From the NCBI RefSeq assembly GCF_029892155.1, contig NZ_JARZAG010000001.1, positions 434,001-498,000 on the forward strand: DNA of 64,000 nt. Direction: 5' to 3'. The notes beneath the pieces were generated by a model. It was not told the DNA's origin. It saw nothing but the letters and a program-made list of their open reading frames with translations, and made no database searches. Positions 1 to 8,328 of the stretch are shown here, one piece after another. The stretch's first letter is position 1, and each line of letters starts with the position of its first letter. This stretch comes from Kitasatospora sp. GAS204B (GTDB lineage Bacteria; Actinomycetota; Actinomycetes; Streptomycetales; Streptomycetaceae). Position numbers and translations under genes: made by a program.

Positions 1-170
1 AGCGGGCCGTCGGCCCCCGGATGCAGCCCCCCGCCGTGCGGCGGCACCCCGGGCGGCCCGCCGGGCGGTTGCGCCCCGGTGCCCCCCTGCGTGCCGTGTC
101 GATGTCGGTCGGCATCCGCCGGCCGGCCGCGCGCCCCCCCGCTCAGCGGGGCCGTTCCGTGCTCCGACAA
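1..170 (-). CDS. N-terminal part of a Pro/Gly-rich protein, cut by the left edge
   Basis: On the minus strand a TTG codon at 170-168 follows a full AAGGAGG ribosome binding site (182-176) with a 5-nt spacer. The frame then stays open for 56 codons to the window edge. The peptide begins MSEHGTAPLSGG and becomes rich in Pro, Gly, His and Gln, as in the disordered N-termini of many actinobacterial membrane or secreted proteins. Third codon positions are mostly G or C, as expected for a real gene here. No domain is visible, so function is unknown. It lies downstream of and in the same direction as the zinc-ribbon gene. Confidence 0.6.
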   Translation of the reverse strand, partial: MSEHGTAPLSGGARGRPADADRHRHGTQGGTGAQPPGGPPGVPPHGGGLHPGADGP

Positions 171-319
171 CGCCACCTCCTTGTGTGCGGTGCCCCACGG
201 TCATGCGGTGGCTCCGACGGCGACGGATCGGCGGCGGAGACCGACGACCAGGCTGTGGAGCACCGCAATTCAACACTCGGGTGAGCTTGTGCACCAGATC
301 ACGAGCGCGACGTCTTTCG

Positions 320-375
320 GTTCTCTCCCCGTTCTCTCCCGGTTCTCGAGCGGTTTCGAGCGATCTCGAGCGGTC
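320..375. repeat. 10-11 bp direct repeats in the intergenic region
   Basis: Two copies of GTTCTCTCCC (from 320 and 331) are followed by three adjacent 10-bp units of the form TCGAGCGRTY at 346-355, 356-365 and 366-375. The spacing is about one helical turn. They lie between the zinc-ribbon gene and the start of the edge gene. The rest of the 171-410 gap shows no gene. Confidence 0.6.
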
Positions 376-410
376 TCGGGTGGCCGCGTGGGGCTGGTGG
401 TGACGGACGG

Positions 411-1442
411 TCAGGAGGTCCAGCCGGTCTCCAGCAGCGCCTCGGCCGCGCCGTTCACCGGCTGCGGCACGCCTCCCTCGTCCAGCGCGAAGAGCGCCAC
501 CAGCAACTGCTCGCCGCGCACCGTCGCCTGGTGCGAGTACCCGGCGGTGGTGAACATCGCGGCGGCCATCTCCTCGGCGTGCAGGGTCTGCAGCCACAGG
601 CACTCGACCGAGCGCATGTCGGCCTGCTCCGGCCAGCTGTCCACCTGGGCCACCAGGCGCCGGCCGAGCAGCGTCACGGCCTCGCGCTCCTGGCCCTCGG
701 TCAGCTCCAACTCGCCGAAGCCGAGCCACTCCAGGTACCGGGCGGCGGCCAGCACGGCGTCCTGCCCGGTGCGGATCGGCTGCGGGCGGAACGGCGGCCG
801 GTTCTGCCAGCGGCCGCCCTGCGGCACGGCGGGCTGGATCGGCGGGGCGGTGGGCGCGCTCGGCACCCCGGCGGGCGGGGCGGCCGGCGCACTCGGCACC
901 CCGGTGGTGTGCCGCGGTGTGCCGGAGTAGCCCTGGCGCTCCGCGAGCAGCGAACCGTCGCCGTGCTGCGCCCCGGCCGCGCCGGGGCGCACCCCGAGCG
1001 GGCGCGACCCCTGCGGCCCGGTGGCCCCCGCGCGCGGCTGCCGGTCGACCGGCAGCCGCACCGTGGCACCGCAGTTACAGGTGAACTCCGGCTGCGGCCA
1101 CTGGTCGTTGCGCCCGCAGCTCGGGCAGCGCAGGCTCAGCCAGGAGTCCTCCCAGGAGCGGAACCGCACCTGTACCGGCACCCCGCCGCGCAGCAGCGGC
1201 ACCTTGAGCGCGGCCCCGCACGGGCAGGGCAGCGTGGGCGGCTCGTAGACATGCTCGCGCCGGCAGGCCGGACAGCGGATCGCCCGCGCGCCGGCCGGTG
1301 CGGTCGCGGCCTCGGGGAGCTGGTCCCCCGGACGCGGTCCACCGCCGTCCCAGGAGTCGTTGCCGGTGAAGTCGTCGGGCAGCGGATGTCCGGACAAGGC
1401 GCGCACCGTCCGTTCGGGTGAGAGGGGCGGGTCGCCCTCCAT
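411..1442 (-). CDS. Double zinc-ribbon protein with C-terminal Mrr-like domain, function unknown
   Basis: This 343-residue protein has two zinc-ribbon-like cysteine clusters in its N-terminal third: CPAC with CPCG, then CPSC with CNCG. A low-complexity Pro/Ala linker follows, containing a near-duplicate GVPSAPAAPP / GVPSAPTAPP. The last ~110 residues (from about AARYLEWLGFGE) end in a pattern of the form FTTAGYS...LFALDEGGVPQPVN. That pattern resembles the fold core of Mrr/PD-(D/E)XK-like proteins, but I cannot point to a complete catalytic set, so nuclease activity is not claimed. A perfect CCCGATCGGG palindrome (1447-1456) sits just upstream of the ATG. Confidence 0.75.
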   Translation of the reverse strand: MEGDPPLSPERTVRALSGHPLPDDFTGNDSWDGGGPRPGDQLPEAATAPAGARAIRCPACRREHVYEPPTLPCPCGAALKVPLLRGGVPVQVRFRSWEDSWLSLRCPSCGRNDQWPQPEFTCNCGATVRLPVDRQPRAGATGPQGSRPLGVRPGAAGAQHGDGSLLAERQGYSGTPRHTTGVPSAPAAPPAGVPSAPTAPPIQPAVPQGGRWQNRPPFRPQPIRTGQDAVLAAARYLEWLGFGELELTEGQEREAVTLLGRRLVAQVDSWPEQADMRSVECLWLQTLHAEEMAAAMFTTAGYSHQATVRGEQLLVALFALDEGGVPQPVNGAAEALLETGWTS

Positions 1443-1535
1443 CGTCCCCGATCGGGCCGTTCGATGGTGCCGAATGTCGGAATGATCAGGGATTTTTCAG
1501 GGTGAATCCCTCGGCACGCGGAGCCCCCGCGGGCG

Positions 1536-2147
1536 TCAACCCGCCGACCAGCGGGCCAGATCGGCCGGGGTGTCCAGGTCGTCGGGGACGGCGATGTCGC
1601 CGCACTCGACGAGGCGCAGTTCGGCCTGATGGTTCGTCAGCAGCGCGCGGGCGCCGGCGTCGCCGCGGGCGGTCTCGGCGGCCTCGGCGAGGTGCTCGGC
1701 ACCGATCAGCACGGGGTGGCCGCGGCGGCCCTGGTAGCCGGCGGCGGCCAGCGTGGCGCCGGCGCGGTGGGCGGCGAGCAGCCGGGCAACGGCGGCGGGG
1801 GTGACGCCCGGGGTGTCGACCAGCGAGACCAGCACGCCCGAGCAGCCGGCCGGCAGCGCGGCCAGGCCGGTGCGCAGCGAGCCGCCCATGCCCTCGGCCC
1901 AGTCGGGGTTGGCGAGCACCGTGCAGCCGGCCAGCTCGGCCGTGGCGAGCACCTGGTCACGAGCCGCGCCGAGCACCACGAGCACCGGATCACAGCCGCC
2001 CTCGCGCACCACCTCGACGGCGTGCTCGACCAGCGGGCGGCCCTGGAAGGGCAGCAGCGCCTTCGGCCGGCCGCCCAGCCGCCGGCCGCCGCCGGCGGCG
2101 AGCACCAGGGCGGGAACGGGCGAGGTGGGCGGGGGAAGCTCGGCCAT
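1536..2147 (-). CDS. MobA-like NTP transferase (molybdenum cofactor nucleotidyltransferase family)
   Basis: The protein of about 203 residues starts MAELPPPTSPV, followed by the nucleotide-binding loop LAAGGGRRLGGRPKALL (about residues 16-32, with the family Lys at 29). It ends DDLDTPADLARW, typical of MobA/MocA-type nucleotidyltransferases. Family members transfer GMP or CMP to molybdopterin, and some are related sugar or cofactor nucleotidyltransferases. The divergent neighbour is moaA, which supports a molybdenum cofactor role. The start at 2147 places the P-loop at the normal distance from the N-terminus; the longer upstream frame looks non-coding. Substrate (GTP or CTP) is not settled. 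Confidence 0.85.
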   Translation of the reverse strand: MAELPPPTSPVPALVLAAGGGRRLGGRPKALLPFQGRPLVEHAVEVVREGGCDPVLVVLGAARDQVLATAELAGCTVLANPDWAEGMGGSLRTGLAALPAGCSGVLVSLVDTPGVTPAAVARLLAAHRAGATLAAAGYQGRRGHPVLIGAEHLAEAAETARGDAGARALLTNHQAELRLVECGDIAVPDDLDTPADLARWSAG

Positions 2148-2277
2148 GCCACCAGCATGGCGGTCGGCGGGCCGCCCGCGCGCTGTGTGATTGCACAAGG
2201 GTGCGCCGCTGACCTTGTACGGACGCCGGTCGATGCGCCGCTGGATCTTTGCCGCGTGTCGTTTTCTACTGGCAGTC

Positions 2278-3291
2278 ATGCACACCGCACCCTCCCCGCT
2301 GGTCGACCGCTTCGGCCGGGTCCACACCGATCTGCGGATCTCCCTGACCGACCGCTGCAACCTGCGCTGCACCTACTGCATGCCGGCCGAGGGCCTCAAC
2401 TGGCTCCCGAAGGCCGAGGTGCTCACGGACGAGGAGATCATCCGGCTGGCGCGGATCGCGGTGCGGCGGCTGGGGATCGCCTCGGTGCGGCTGACCGGGG
2501 GCGAGCCGCTGCTGCGGCGCGGCCTGCCCGGCCTGGTGGGGCGGCTGACCGAGCTGGACGTGGAACTGTCGCTGACCACCAACGGGATCGGGCTGGCCAG
2601 GATGGCCGGCGACCTCAAGGCCGCCGGGCTGCGCCGGGTCAACGTCAGCCTGGACACGCTGCGCCGCGACCGGTACCAGGAGATCACCCGGCGCGACCGG
2701 ATCGAGGACGTCTTCGCGGGCCTGGCCGCCGCACAGGAGGCCGGGCTGGCCCCGGTCAAGATCAACGCGGTGCCGGTGCGCGGGGTCAACGACGACGAGA
2801 TCCTCGACCTGGTCGCGTTCGCCGCCGATCACGGCTACCGGATGCGGTTCATCGAGTCGATGCCGCTGGACGCCCAGGGCGCCTGGGACCGCTCGGCGAT
2901 GATCACCGCCGACGAGCTGCTGGCCGTGCTGGGCACCCGCTACCGGCTGATCCCGGTGGAGCGCGCGCCGCTCGGCGCCGGGCGCGGCACCCCGCCGGCC
3001 GAGGAGTTCCGGATCGCCGGGACGGACACCGTGCTCGGCGTGATCGCCTCGGTCACCCGGCCGTTCTGCGGCACCTGCGACCGGGTCCGGCTGACCGCCG
3101 ACGGCCAGCTGCGCAACTGCCTCTTCGCGACCGAGGAGTCCGACCTGCGCGCGCTGCTGCGCGGCGGCGCGGCGGACGCCGAGATCGAGCGGGCCTGGCG
3201 CAACACGATCGCGCGCAAGGGTCCGGGGCACGAGATCAACTCCGCGGCCTTCGTCCAGCCGGAGCGGCCGATGTCGGCGATCGGCGGCTGA
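2278..3291 (+). CDS. moaA: GTP 3',8-cyclase MoaA (molybdenum cofactor biosynthesis)
   Basis: MoaA is a radical SAM enzyme that converts GTP to 3',8-cyclo-GTP, the first step of molybdopterin synthesis. The 337-residue product carries the N-terminal SAM cluster CNLRCTYC (C27, C31, C34). The C-terminal second [4Fe-4S] site has the spacing Cx2Cx13C (C264, C267, C281), and the protein ends in the conserved Gly-Gly. Length is normal. The ATG at 2278 puts the CxxxCxxC at its usual position, whereas the frame upstream of it is not family-like. It is divergent from the MobA-like gene with a ~130-bp shared promoter region. Confidence 0.96.
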   Translation: MHTAPSPLVDRFGRVHTDLRISLTDRCNLRCTYCMPAEGLNWLPKAEVLTDEEIIRLARIAVRRLGIASVRLTGGEPLLRRGLPGLVGRLTELDVELSLTTNGIGLARMAGDLKAAGLRRVNVSLDTLRRDRYQEITRRDRIEDVFAGLAAAQEAGLAPVKINAVPVRGVNDDEILDLVAFAADHGYRMRFIESMPLDAQGAWDRSAMITADELLAVLGTRYRLIPVERAPLGAGRGTPPAEEFRIAGTDTVLGVIASVTRPFCGTCDRVRLTADGQLRNCLFATEESDLRALLRGGAADAEIERAWRNTIARKGPGHEINSAAFVQPERPMSAIGG

Positions 3292-3421
3292 TGGCTGACG
3301 GCTGATGGCGGTCGGCAGCGGGCCGGCAGCGGCTGGCGGGGGTGGTCCGGAGGCACTGACGGTTGGTCAACGCGGGCGCCGCTGTACCGTACCGTCAGGG
3401 TCGACGGACGGGGGAGCAGGG

Positions 3422-4192
3422 ATGTGGACGCGCTTGGCGGCCTGCCCGGTGGGGGCCGATGCCCGGGTCTGGATCGAGCGGTCGACGGCCTGGCTGGCCG
3501 ATGAGTTCGGCCCGGGTCCGCTGCTGCGCGAGCCGGTGCTGCCGACCGCCGAGCAGTTCCCCGGGCCGTACGCGGGCACGCCCGACGAGATCCGCCGTCT
3601 GGTGGGCACGATCCGCACCGTCGTCGGGGTCCACCCCGAGGTGATCACCGTCGAGATCGAGCCGGACTCCGGCCTGGACGCGATGGTCGCCGAACTCGGC
3701 CTGACCAGCCGCTCGCGCTACGCGGCGGGTCACTACCGGCGACGCGACGGGCTGGCGGTGATCGGCATCGACCAGCGGATGGCGGCCCGCCCGACGGCCC
3801 TGATCGCGACCATCGCCCACGAGTTGGGCCACGTCCGGCTGCTGGGCGAGGGCCGGATCAGCCGGACGCGCGAGGACCACGAGCCGCTGACCGACCTGTT
3901 CACGGTCTACTTCGGGCTGGGCGTCTTCGCCGCCAACTCCGCCTTCACCACCAGCCGCAACCACCGGCAGCAGTCCTGGCAACGGCTCGGCTACCTCTCC
4001 GAGCGGCAGTTCGGCTACGCCTTGGCCTGCTACGCCTGGCTGCGCGGGGAGCGCAAGCCCTCCTGGGCCCGGCTGCTGAGCACCAACCCGCGCGCCTACC
4101 TGCGCCACGGGCTGCGGTACCTCCAGCAGCACGGCCCGGGGCCGGAGTTGGCGGAGGTGCGGGCGGCGCTGCCGGAGCCGGATGCGGGATAG
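3422..4192 (+). CDS. Putative metallopeptidase-like protein with HELGH motif
   Basis: The 256-residue protein starts at an ATG preceded by GGGGAGCAGGG. It contains IAHELGHVRLLGEG with the zinc-peptidase signature H133-E134-L-G-H137, and an acidic stretch about 20 residues later (DHEPLTDLFTVYFG) that could supply the third ligand. I see no signal peptide or membrane segment, so it is probably cytosolic. The N-terminal third has no recognisable domain. Such HExxH proteins are common orphans in Streptomyces; peptidase activity is an inference from the motif alone. Confidence 0.75.
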   Translation: MWTRLAACPVGADARVWIERSTAWLADEFGPGPLLREPVLPTAEQFPGPYAGTPDEIRRLVGTIRTVVGVHPEVITVEIEPDSGLDAMVAELGLTSRSRYAAGHYRRRDGLAVIGIDQRMAARPTALIATIAHELGHVRLLGEGRISRTREDHEPLTDLFTVYFGLGVFAANSAFTTSRNHRQQSWQRLGYLSERQFGYALACYAWLRGERKPSWARLLSTNPRAYLRHGLRYLQQHGPGPELAEVRAALPEPDAG

Positions 4193-4240
4193 CGATGCAA
4201 TGGGTGTGCTTATACGAAGAGAAGGTGATATCTCTCTGCG

Positions 4241-5860
4241 GTGAAGCTCACTCTGGCGCGTGCGTCGCGCCGCATCCTGCCCGCAGTGCTGGGGGTCACC
4301 GTGGTCGCCGGCTGCGGCGGTTCCGGGGGATCCCCCGTCGCCAAGAGCCCGGCCCCGTCGGCGGTGCGGGCCTCGACCAGCACCCCGCCCGCGCCGTCCC
4401 CTTCCGCCACGCCGGCCGGCGCCGACGACCCGGCGCTCAAGCCGTTCTACGGACAGCAGGTCGGCTGGGGGAGCTGCTCGGCGGATCCGGACACCCGGGG
4501 CACCGACTTGTCCGCCTTCCAGTGCGGCACCGCGCACGTCCCGCTGGACTACGCCCACCCGGGCGCGGACACCATCGACATCGCGCTGATCCGCAAGCCC
4601 GCCGCGCAGCAGGGCCAGAAGCTCGGCTCGCTCTTCTTCAACCCGGGCGGCCCTGGCGGCTCGGGCCTCGACTACCTCGCGAACACGGCGGACAGCCGGT
4701 TCAAGACCCTGGGCGACCGGTACGACCTGATCGGATTCGACCCGCGCGGGGTCGGCCGGAGCACCGCCGTGCACTGCCTGGACGACGCGGACCGCGACAA
4801 GCTCAACGCCCAGGACCACGCGACCGCGACCACCATGAAGGACTTCGAGAGCGGCTGCGCCGCCAAGTCCGGCAAGCTGCTGCCGTTCGTCGGCACCGTG
4901 AACGCGGCGCGCGACCTGGACGTGCTGCGCGGGGTGATGGGCGATCAGAAGCTGAACTACCTGGGCTTCTCCTACGGCACCTACCTCGGCACCGTCTACG
5001 CGGACGAGTTCCCCGGCCGCACCGGCCGTCTGGTGCTGGACGGCGCGATGGACCCGAGCCTGGACGCGCTCACCGCCGACGTCCAGCAGCAGATCGGCTT
5101 CGAGGGCGTCTTCGAGCACTTCGCCGCCGACTGCGTGACGCAGAGCGGCTGCCCGCTCGGCTCGGACCCCGGCACCGCCGCCAAGAAGGCCGCCGACTTC
5201 CTGGACGGCCTGCAGAACCACCCGCTGACCTCGGCCAAGAACGGCCGCGTGCTCACCTCCGCCGAGGGCTGGACCGGCGCGCTCGACATGCTCTACGGCT
5301 CCGCCAAGGACTGGGGCTACCTGCGGAGCGCCCTGTCCCAGGCGATGAACCAGCACTCGCCCGACTTCATGCTGGTGCTGGCCGACAACTACAACGGCCG
5401 CGACCCGAACGGCCGCTACACCAACGAGGCCGACGCCAACACGGCGATCAACTGCGCCGACGACGGCACCCCGAGCCCCACCGACGACCAACTCCAGCAG
5501 GCCCTGCAGCAGTTGCAGGCCAAGGCGTCCTACCTGAACCGCCGGGTCACCATCGACGACCTGCGGGTCGGCAACGACTGCGGCGCCTTCCCGGCCCACG
5601 GCGCGCCGCCGCAGGTGATCAAGGCCACCGGCAGCGCCCCGATCCTGGTGGTCGGCTCCACCGGCGACGACGCCACCCCGTACGCCTGGGCCCAGCACCT
5701 GGCGAGCGGCCTGGCGAACGCCACCCTGCTGACCCGGGACGGTGACGGGCACACCGGTTACGACAAGAGCAGCTGCATCCAGAGCGCGGTGAACGGCTTC
5801 CTGCTCAACGGCACCATGCCGGCGGCCGGGACGCACTGCTCGACGGACATCACCGGCTGA
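4241..5860 (+). CDS. Secreted lipoprotein alpha/beta-hydrolase, TAP-type tripeptidyl aminopeptidase
   Basis: The 539-residue product starts at GTG and has a lipoprotein signal with lipobox VAGC (C25), then a Ser/Pro-rich linker. The hydrolase domain has an oxyanion-type NPGGPGGSG loop, nucleophile GFSYG (S244), a C-terminal TAP domain with acidic loop GSTGDDATP and catalytic His in DGDGHTGY (H504). This is the layout of Streptomyces tripeptidyl aminopeptidases and the SlpD/SlpE mycelial lipoproteins, which trim N-terminal tripeptides outside the cell. The gene is monocistronic and ends at a strong hairpin shared with the convergent GT39 gene. Exact peptide specificity cannot be read from sequence. 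Confidence 0.92.
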   Translation: MKLTLARASRRILPAVLGVTVVAGCGGSGGSPVAKSPAPSAVRASTSTPPAPSPSATPAGADDPALKPFYGQQVGWGSCSADPDTRGTDLSAFQCGTAHVPLDYAHPGADTIDIALIRKPAAQQGQKLGSLFFNPGGPGGSGLDYLANTADSRFKTLGDRYDLIGFDPRGVGRSTAVHCLDDADRDKLNAQDHATATTMKDFESGCAAKSGKLLPFVGTVNAARDLDVLRGVMGDQKLNYLGFSYGTYLGTVYADEFPGRTGRLVLDGAMDPSLDALTADVQQQIGFEGVFEHFAADCVTQSGCPLGSDPGTAAKKAADFLDGLQNHPLTSAKNGRVLTSAEGWTGALDMLYGSAKDWGYLRSALSQAMNQHSPDFMLVLADNYNGRDPNGRYTNEADANTAINCADDGTPSPTDDQLQQALQQLQAKASYLNRRVTIDDLRVGNDCGAFPAHGAPPQVIKATGSAPILVVGSTGDDATPYAWAQHLASGLANATLLTRDGDGHTGYDKSSCIQSAVNGFLLNGTMPAAGTHCSTDITG

Positions 5861-5893
5861 CGGGAGGTCGGTGGCCCGGCAGCCGCGGGACGG

Positions 5894-5931
5894 GAGGGGG
5901 CCGACGCACCGCCGGGTGAATCGGCCCCCTC
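5894..5931. terminator. Bidirectional hairpin terminator
   Basis: The arms GAGGGGGCCGA (5894-5904) and TCGGCCCCCTC (5921-5931) form a perfect 11-bp GC stem with a 16-nt loop, extendable past a bulge. It lies between the convergent TAP peptidase and GT39 genes and can serve both. There is no U-tract, as is usual in Streptomyces. Confidence 0.75.
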
Positions 5932-5938
5932 TCCCGGG

Positions 5939-8209
5939 TCAGGAGGTGGTCGGCGCCGTCAGGTCGTAGACCGTCGCGCTGCCCACCGTCTTCGCGGTGT
6001 AGTGCGCGCTGACCCAGGCGGTGATCTGCGAGCTGTCGTCGGAGCCGCCCTGCTGGGCGCCGAAGCCGCCACCGCCGATGAAGTAGTGGATCCGGCCTTG
6101 CCGCACGTCCTGCTGGAAGGCGGCCAGGCTCAGCGAGGGGTCGCTGCCGTTGAAGCCGCCGAGTGCCATCACCGGCTCCCGGGTGGCGAGTTGGTAGCTC
6201 GCCGCGTTCTGCGAGCCGACCGTGGCGGCGGGCCAGGTGTAGTTCGCGGCGTCGGCCTTGAGCAGGGTGGCCAGCGCGGGGCTGACCTGGGCGCCGTCGA
6301 TCAGGCCGCCCATACCGCCGCCACCGCGGGTGCCGCCGCCCGCACCGGCCGGTCGGCCGCCGCCGGGGAAGCCGCCGGTGGTCGAGCCGCCCGGGGCACC
6401 GCCGCCCGGCGCACCCCCGCCCGGGAACGCGCCGCCGGCGCCGCCGGGGAACCCACCGCGCGGGAAGGCGCCGCGCGTCCCGCCGGGGGCGCCGCCGCCG
6501 GGCCGGCCGCCGCCCGGGAAGCCGCCGCCCGCCACCTGCGGCCCCGCCGTCGGGATCGAGCCGGTGTGCGCGCTCGCCACCGTGTCGACGGCGTACGCCG
6601 CCGGTCCGCCGAGCCCCGCCGCCAGCGCGAGCACGCCCCCCACCGCCGACCACCGAGCCGCCGCCCGGCCCGCCAGCCGCCCGGCTGCCAGCAGCACGAG
6701 CGCCGCCCCCAGACCGCCGAGCAGCACCACCCAGCGCAGCCACGGCACGAAACCGGCGCTGCGCCCGAGCAGCAGGTACGCCCAGAGCGCCGTGCCGCCG
6801 ACCAGCACGGCGAGCAGCGCCGCGTACGGCAGCCGCCGGCGGGCCCGCCAGAGACCGTCCACCCCCATGCCGACCAGTGCTGCCACGGCCGGGGCGAGGG
6901 CGACCGTGTAGTACTGGTGGAAGATGCCGGACATGTAACTGAACGTCAGACCGGTGCTCAGCAGCCAGCCGCCCCAGACCAGGAACGCGGTGCGGGCCGC
7001 ATCGGTGCGCGGGGCGCGGCGGGTGGCCCAGAGACCGAGGAGCAGCAGCACCAGCGCGGCCGGCAGCAGCCAGCCGATCTGACCGCCCAGGTCGCTGCCG
7101 AACAGCCGGGTCAGCCCGGTGCTGCCCCAGTGCGGCCCACCGCCTCCGCCGGCGCCCCCGCCCCCGCCGGGAGCAGCCGCGCCCCCGCCCACGCTGCCGG
7201 TCTCGTTCCCGGTCAGCCGGCCGAAGCCGTTGTAGCCGAAGGTCAGCGACAGGAAGCTGTCGTCCTGCGACCCGCCGACGTACGGCCGGTCCGCCGCCGG
7301 CACCAGCTGCACCACGGCCACCCACCAGCCGCCGGCCAGCACCAGGGCGAGCCCGGCGGCCAGCAGTTGGCGAAGCCGTCGCCACAGCCCGGTGGGCGCG
7401 ACCACCAGGTAGACCAGCGCGAAGGCGGGCAGGATCAGGAAGGCCTGCAGCGTCTTGGTCAGGAAGCCGAAGCCGAACATCACCCCGGCCAGCAGCAGCC
7501 AGCGGGTGCTCGCGCTCTCGGTGGCCCGGACGAAGGCGTAGGCGGCCAGCGTCAGCAGCAGCACGAGCAGTGCGTCGGGGTTGTTGAAGCGGAACATCAG
7601 CGCCGCCACCGGGGTGAGCGCCAGTGCCGCGCCCGCGAGCAGCCCGGCGAGCGGCGAGAAGCGGCGGCGGACGGTCGCGTAGAGCACGCCGACCGTGGCC
7701 ACGCCCATCAGCACCTCGGGTGCGAGTACGGTGAACGAACTCAGGCCGAAGAGCCGGGCGGTGAGCTCCATCGGCCAGAGCGACATCGGCGGTTTGTCGA
7801 CCGTGATGAAGTTGGCGGCGTCCGAGGAGCCGTAGAAGAAGGCCTGCCAGCTCTGCGTGCCGGCCTGGACCGCGGCCGAGTAGAAGGAGTTCGCCCAGCC
7901 GGAGGCGGTCAGGTTCCACCCGTACAGGGCGGCGGTGGCCAGCAGCAGCCCGAGCAGTGCCGGTCGCACCCAGGCGGGGTCGTCCGCCCGTCCGCGCCAG
8001 GTCCGGGCGGGCAGCGTGCGCAGCCGTCCCGACCAGCTCCGCGGCCCCTTCGGGCCGGGGGTGGGCGGCGCGGCGGGCGGGAACAGCGGCTCGGGACCGG
8101 CCGGGTGGTCCGGGCGGTCGGCGGCCTGCCCGGGCGGCTGCGGCGGCGGGTAGTGCGCGGCCTCGGGCCACGGCACGCTGCTCTGGGGGGCGGAACTGGT
8201 CGTGGTCAT
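5939..8209 (-). CDS. GT39/ArnT-like membrane glycosyltransferase with Gly-rich loops
   Basis: This 756-residue integral membrane protein belongs to the PMT/ArnT-like glycosyltransferase family, which transfers sugars from polyprenyl-phosphate carriers on the outer face of the membrane. After a Pro-rich cytoplasmic N-terminus come about ten hydrophobic segments and the family motif TVDKPPMSLW in the first extracytoplasmic loop. Two low-complexity insertions stand out: a Gly run near VGGGAAAPGGGGGAGG, and a long FPGG/APGG repeat tract before the conserved C-terminal soluble domain. That domain ends with YFIGGGGFG and a probable metal/sugar-binding region. Acceptor and sugar are unknown. It lies downstream of a same-strand esterase gene with a 116-bp gap. 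Confidence 0.9.
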   Translation of the reverse strand: MTTTSSAPQSSVPWPEAAHYPPPQPPGQAADRPDHPAGPEPLFPPAAPPTPGPKGPRSWSGRLRTLPARTWRGRADDPAWVRPALLGLLLATAALYGWNLTASGWANSFYSAAVQAGTQSWQAFFYGSSDAANFITVDKPPMSLWPMELTARLFGLSSFTVLAPEVLMGVATVGVLYATVRRRFSPLAGLLAGAALALTPVAALMFRFNNPDALLVLLLTLAAYAFVRATESASTRWLLLAGVMFGFGFLTKTLQAFLILPAFALVYLVVAPTGLWRRLRQLLAAGLALVLAGGWWVAVVQLVPAADRPYVGGSQDDSFLSLTFGYNGFGRLTGNETGSVGGGAAAPGGGGGAGGGGGPHWGSTGLTRLFGSDLGGQIGWLLPAALVLLLLGLWATRRAPRTDAARTAFLVWGGWLLSTGLTFSYMSGIFHQYYTVALAPAVAALVGMGVDGLWRARRRLPYAALLAVLVGGTALWAYLLLGRSAGFVPWLRWVVLLGGLGAALVLLAAGRLAGRAAARWSAVGGVLALAAGLGGPAAYAVDTVASAHTGSIPTAGPQVAGGGFPGGGRPGGGAPGGTRGAFPRGGFPGGAGGAFPGGGAPGGGAPGGSTTGGFPGGGRPAGAGGGTRGGGGMGGLIDGAQVSPALATLLKADAANYTWPAATVGSQNAASYQLATREPVMALGGFNGSDPSLSLAAFQQDVRQGRIHYFIGGGGFGAQQGGSDDSSQITAWVSAHYTAKTVGSATVYDLTAPTTS

Positions 8210-8315
8210 GGCGCCACGGTCCACGGCGGGCCTGGCAGGGCCTTGGGGTGAGCCTGTGAGCCGGCTATGTGCTTCGGCGGTGACGAGGTGGCGCAGGTGA
8301 CGCGGGCGACGAAGG

Positions 8316-8328
8316 TGACGGACCGTCA
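8316..8328. repeat. Palindrome TGACGG-A-CCGTCA over the esterase stop codon
   Basis: A 13-bp inverted repeat whose last three bases are the complement of the TGA stop codon of the esterase gene. Near-identical palindromes occur at 18256-18270 (CTGACG-GAT-CGTCAG), inside fadB near 53074-53088, and in a degenerate form at 401-413. Confidence 0.5.

Noticed and set aside
3395..5836. Long open frame opposite the TAP peptidase and HELGH genes
   Set aside because: High-GC genomes give long antisense frames; the composition is Arg/Gly/Val-rich low-complexity and the genes on the plus strand carry clear domains and codon bias.
6002..8251. Long plus-strand frame opposite the GT39 gene
   Set aside because: It is a mirror of the membrane protein codons with no domain, and no ribosome binding site.
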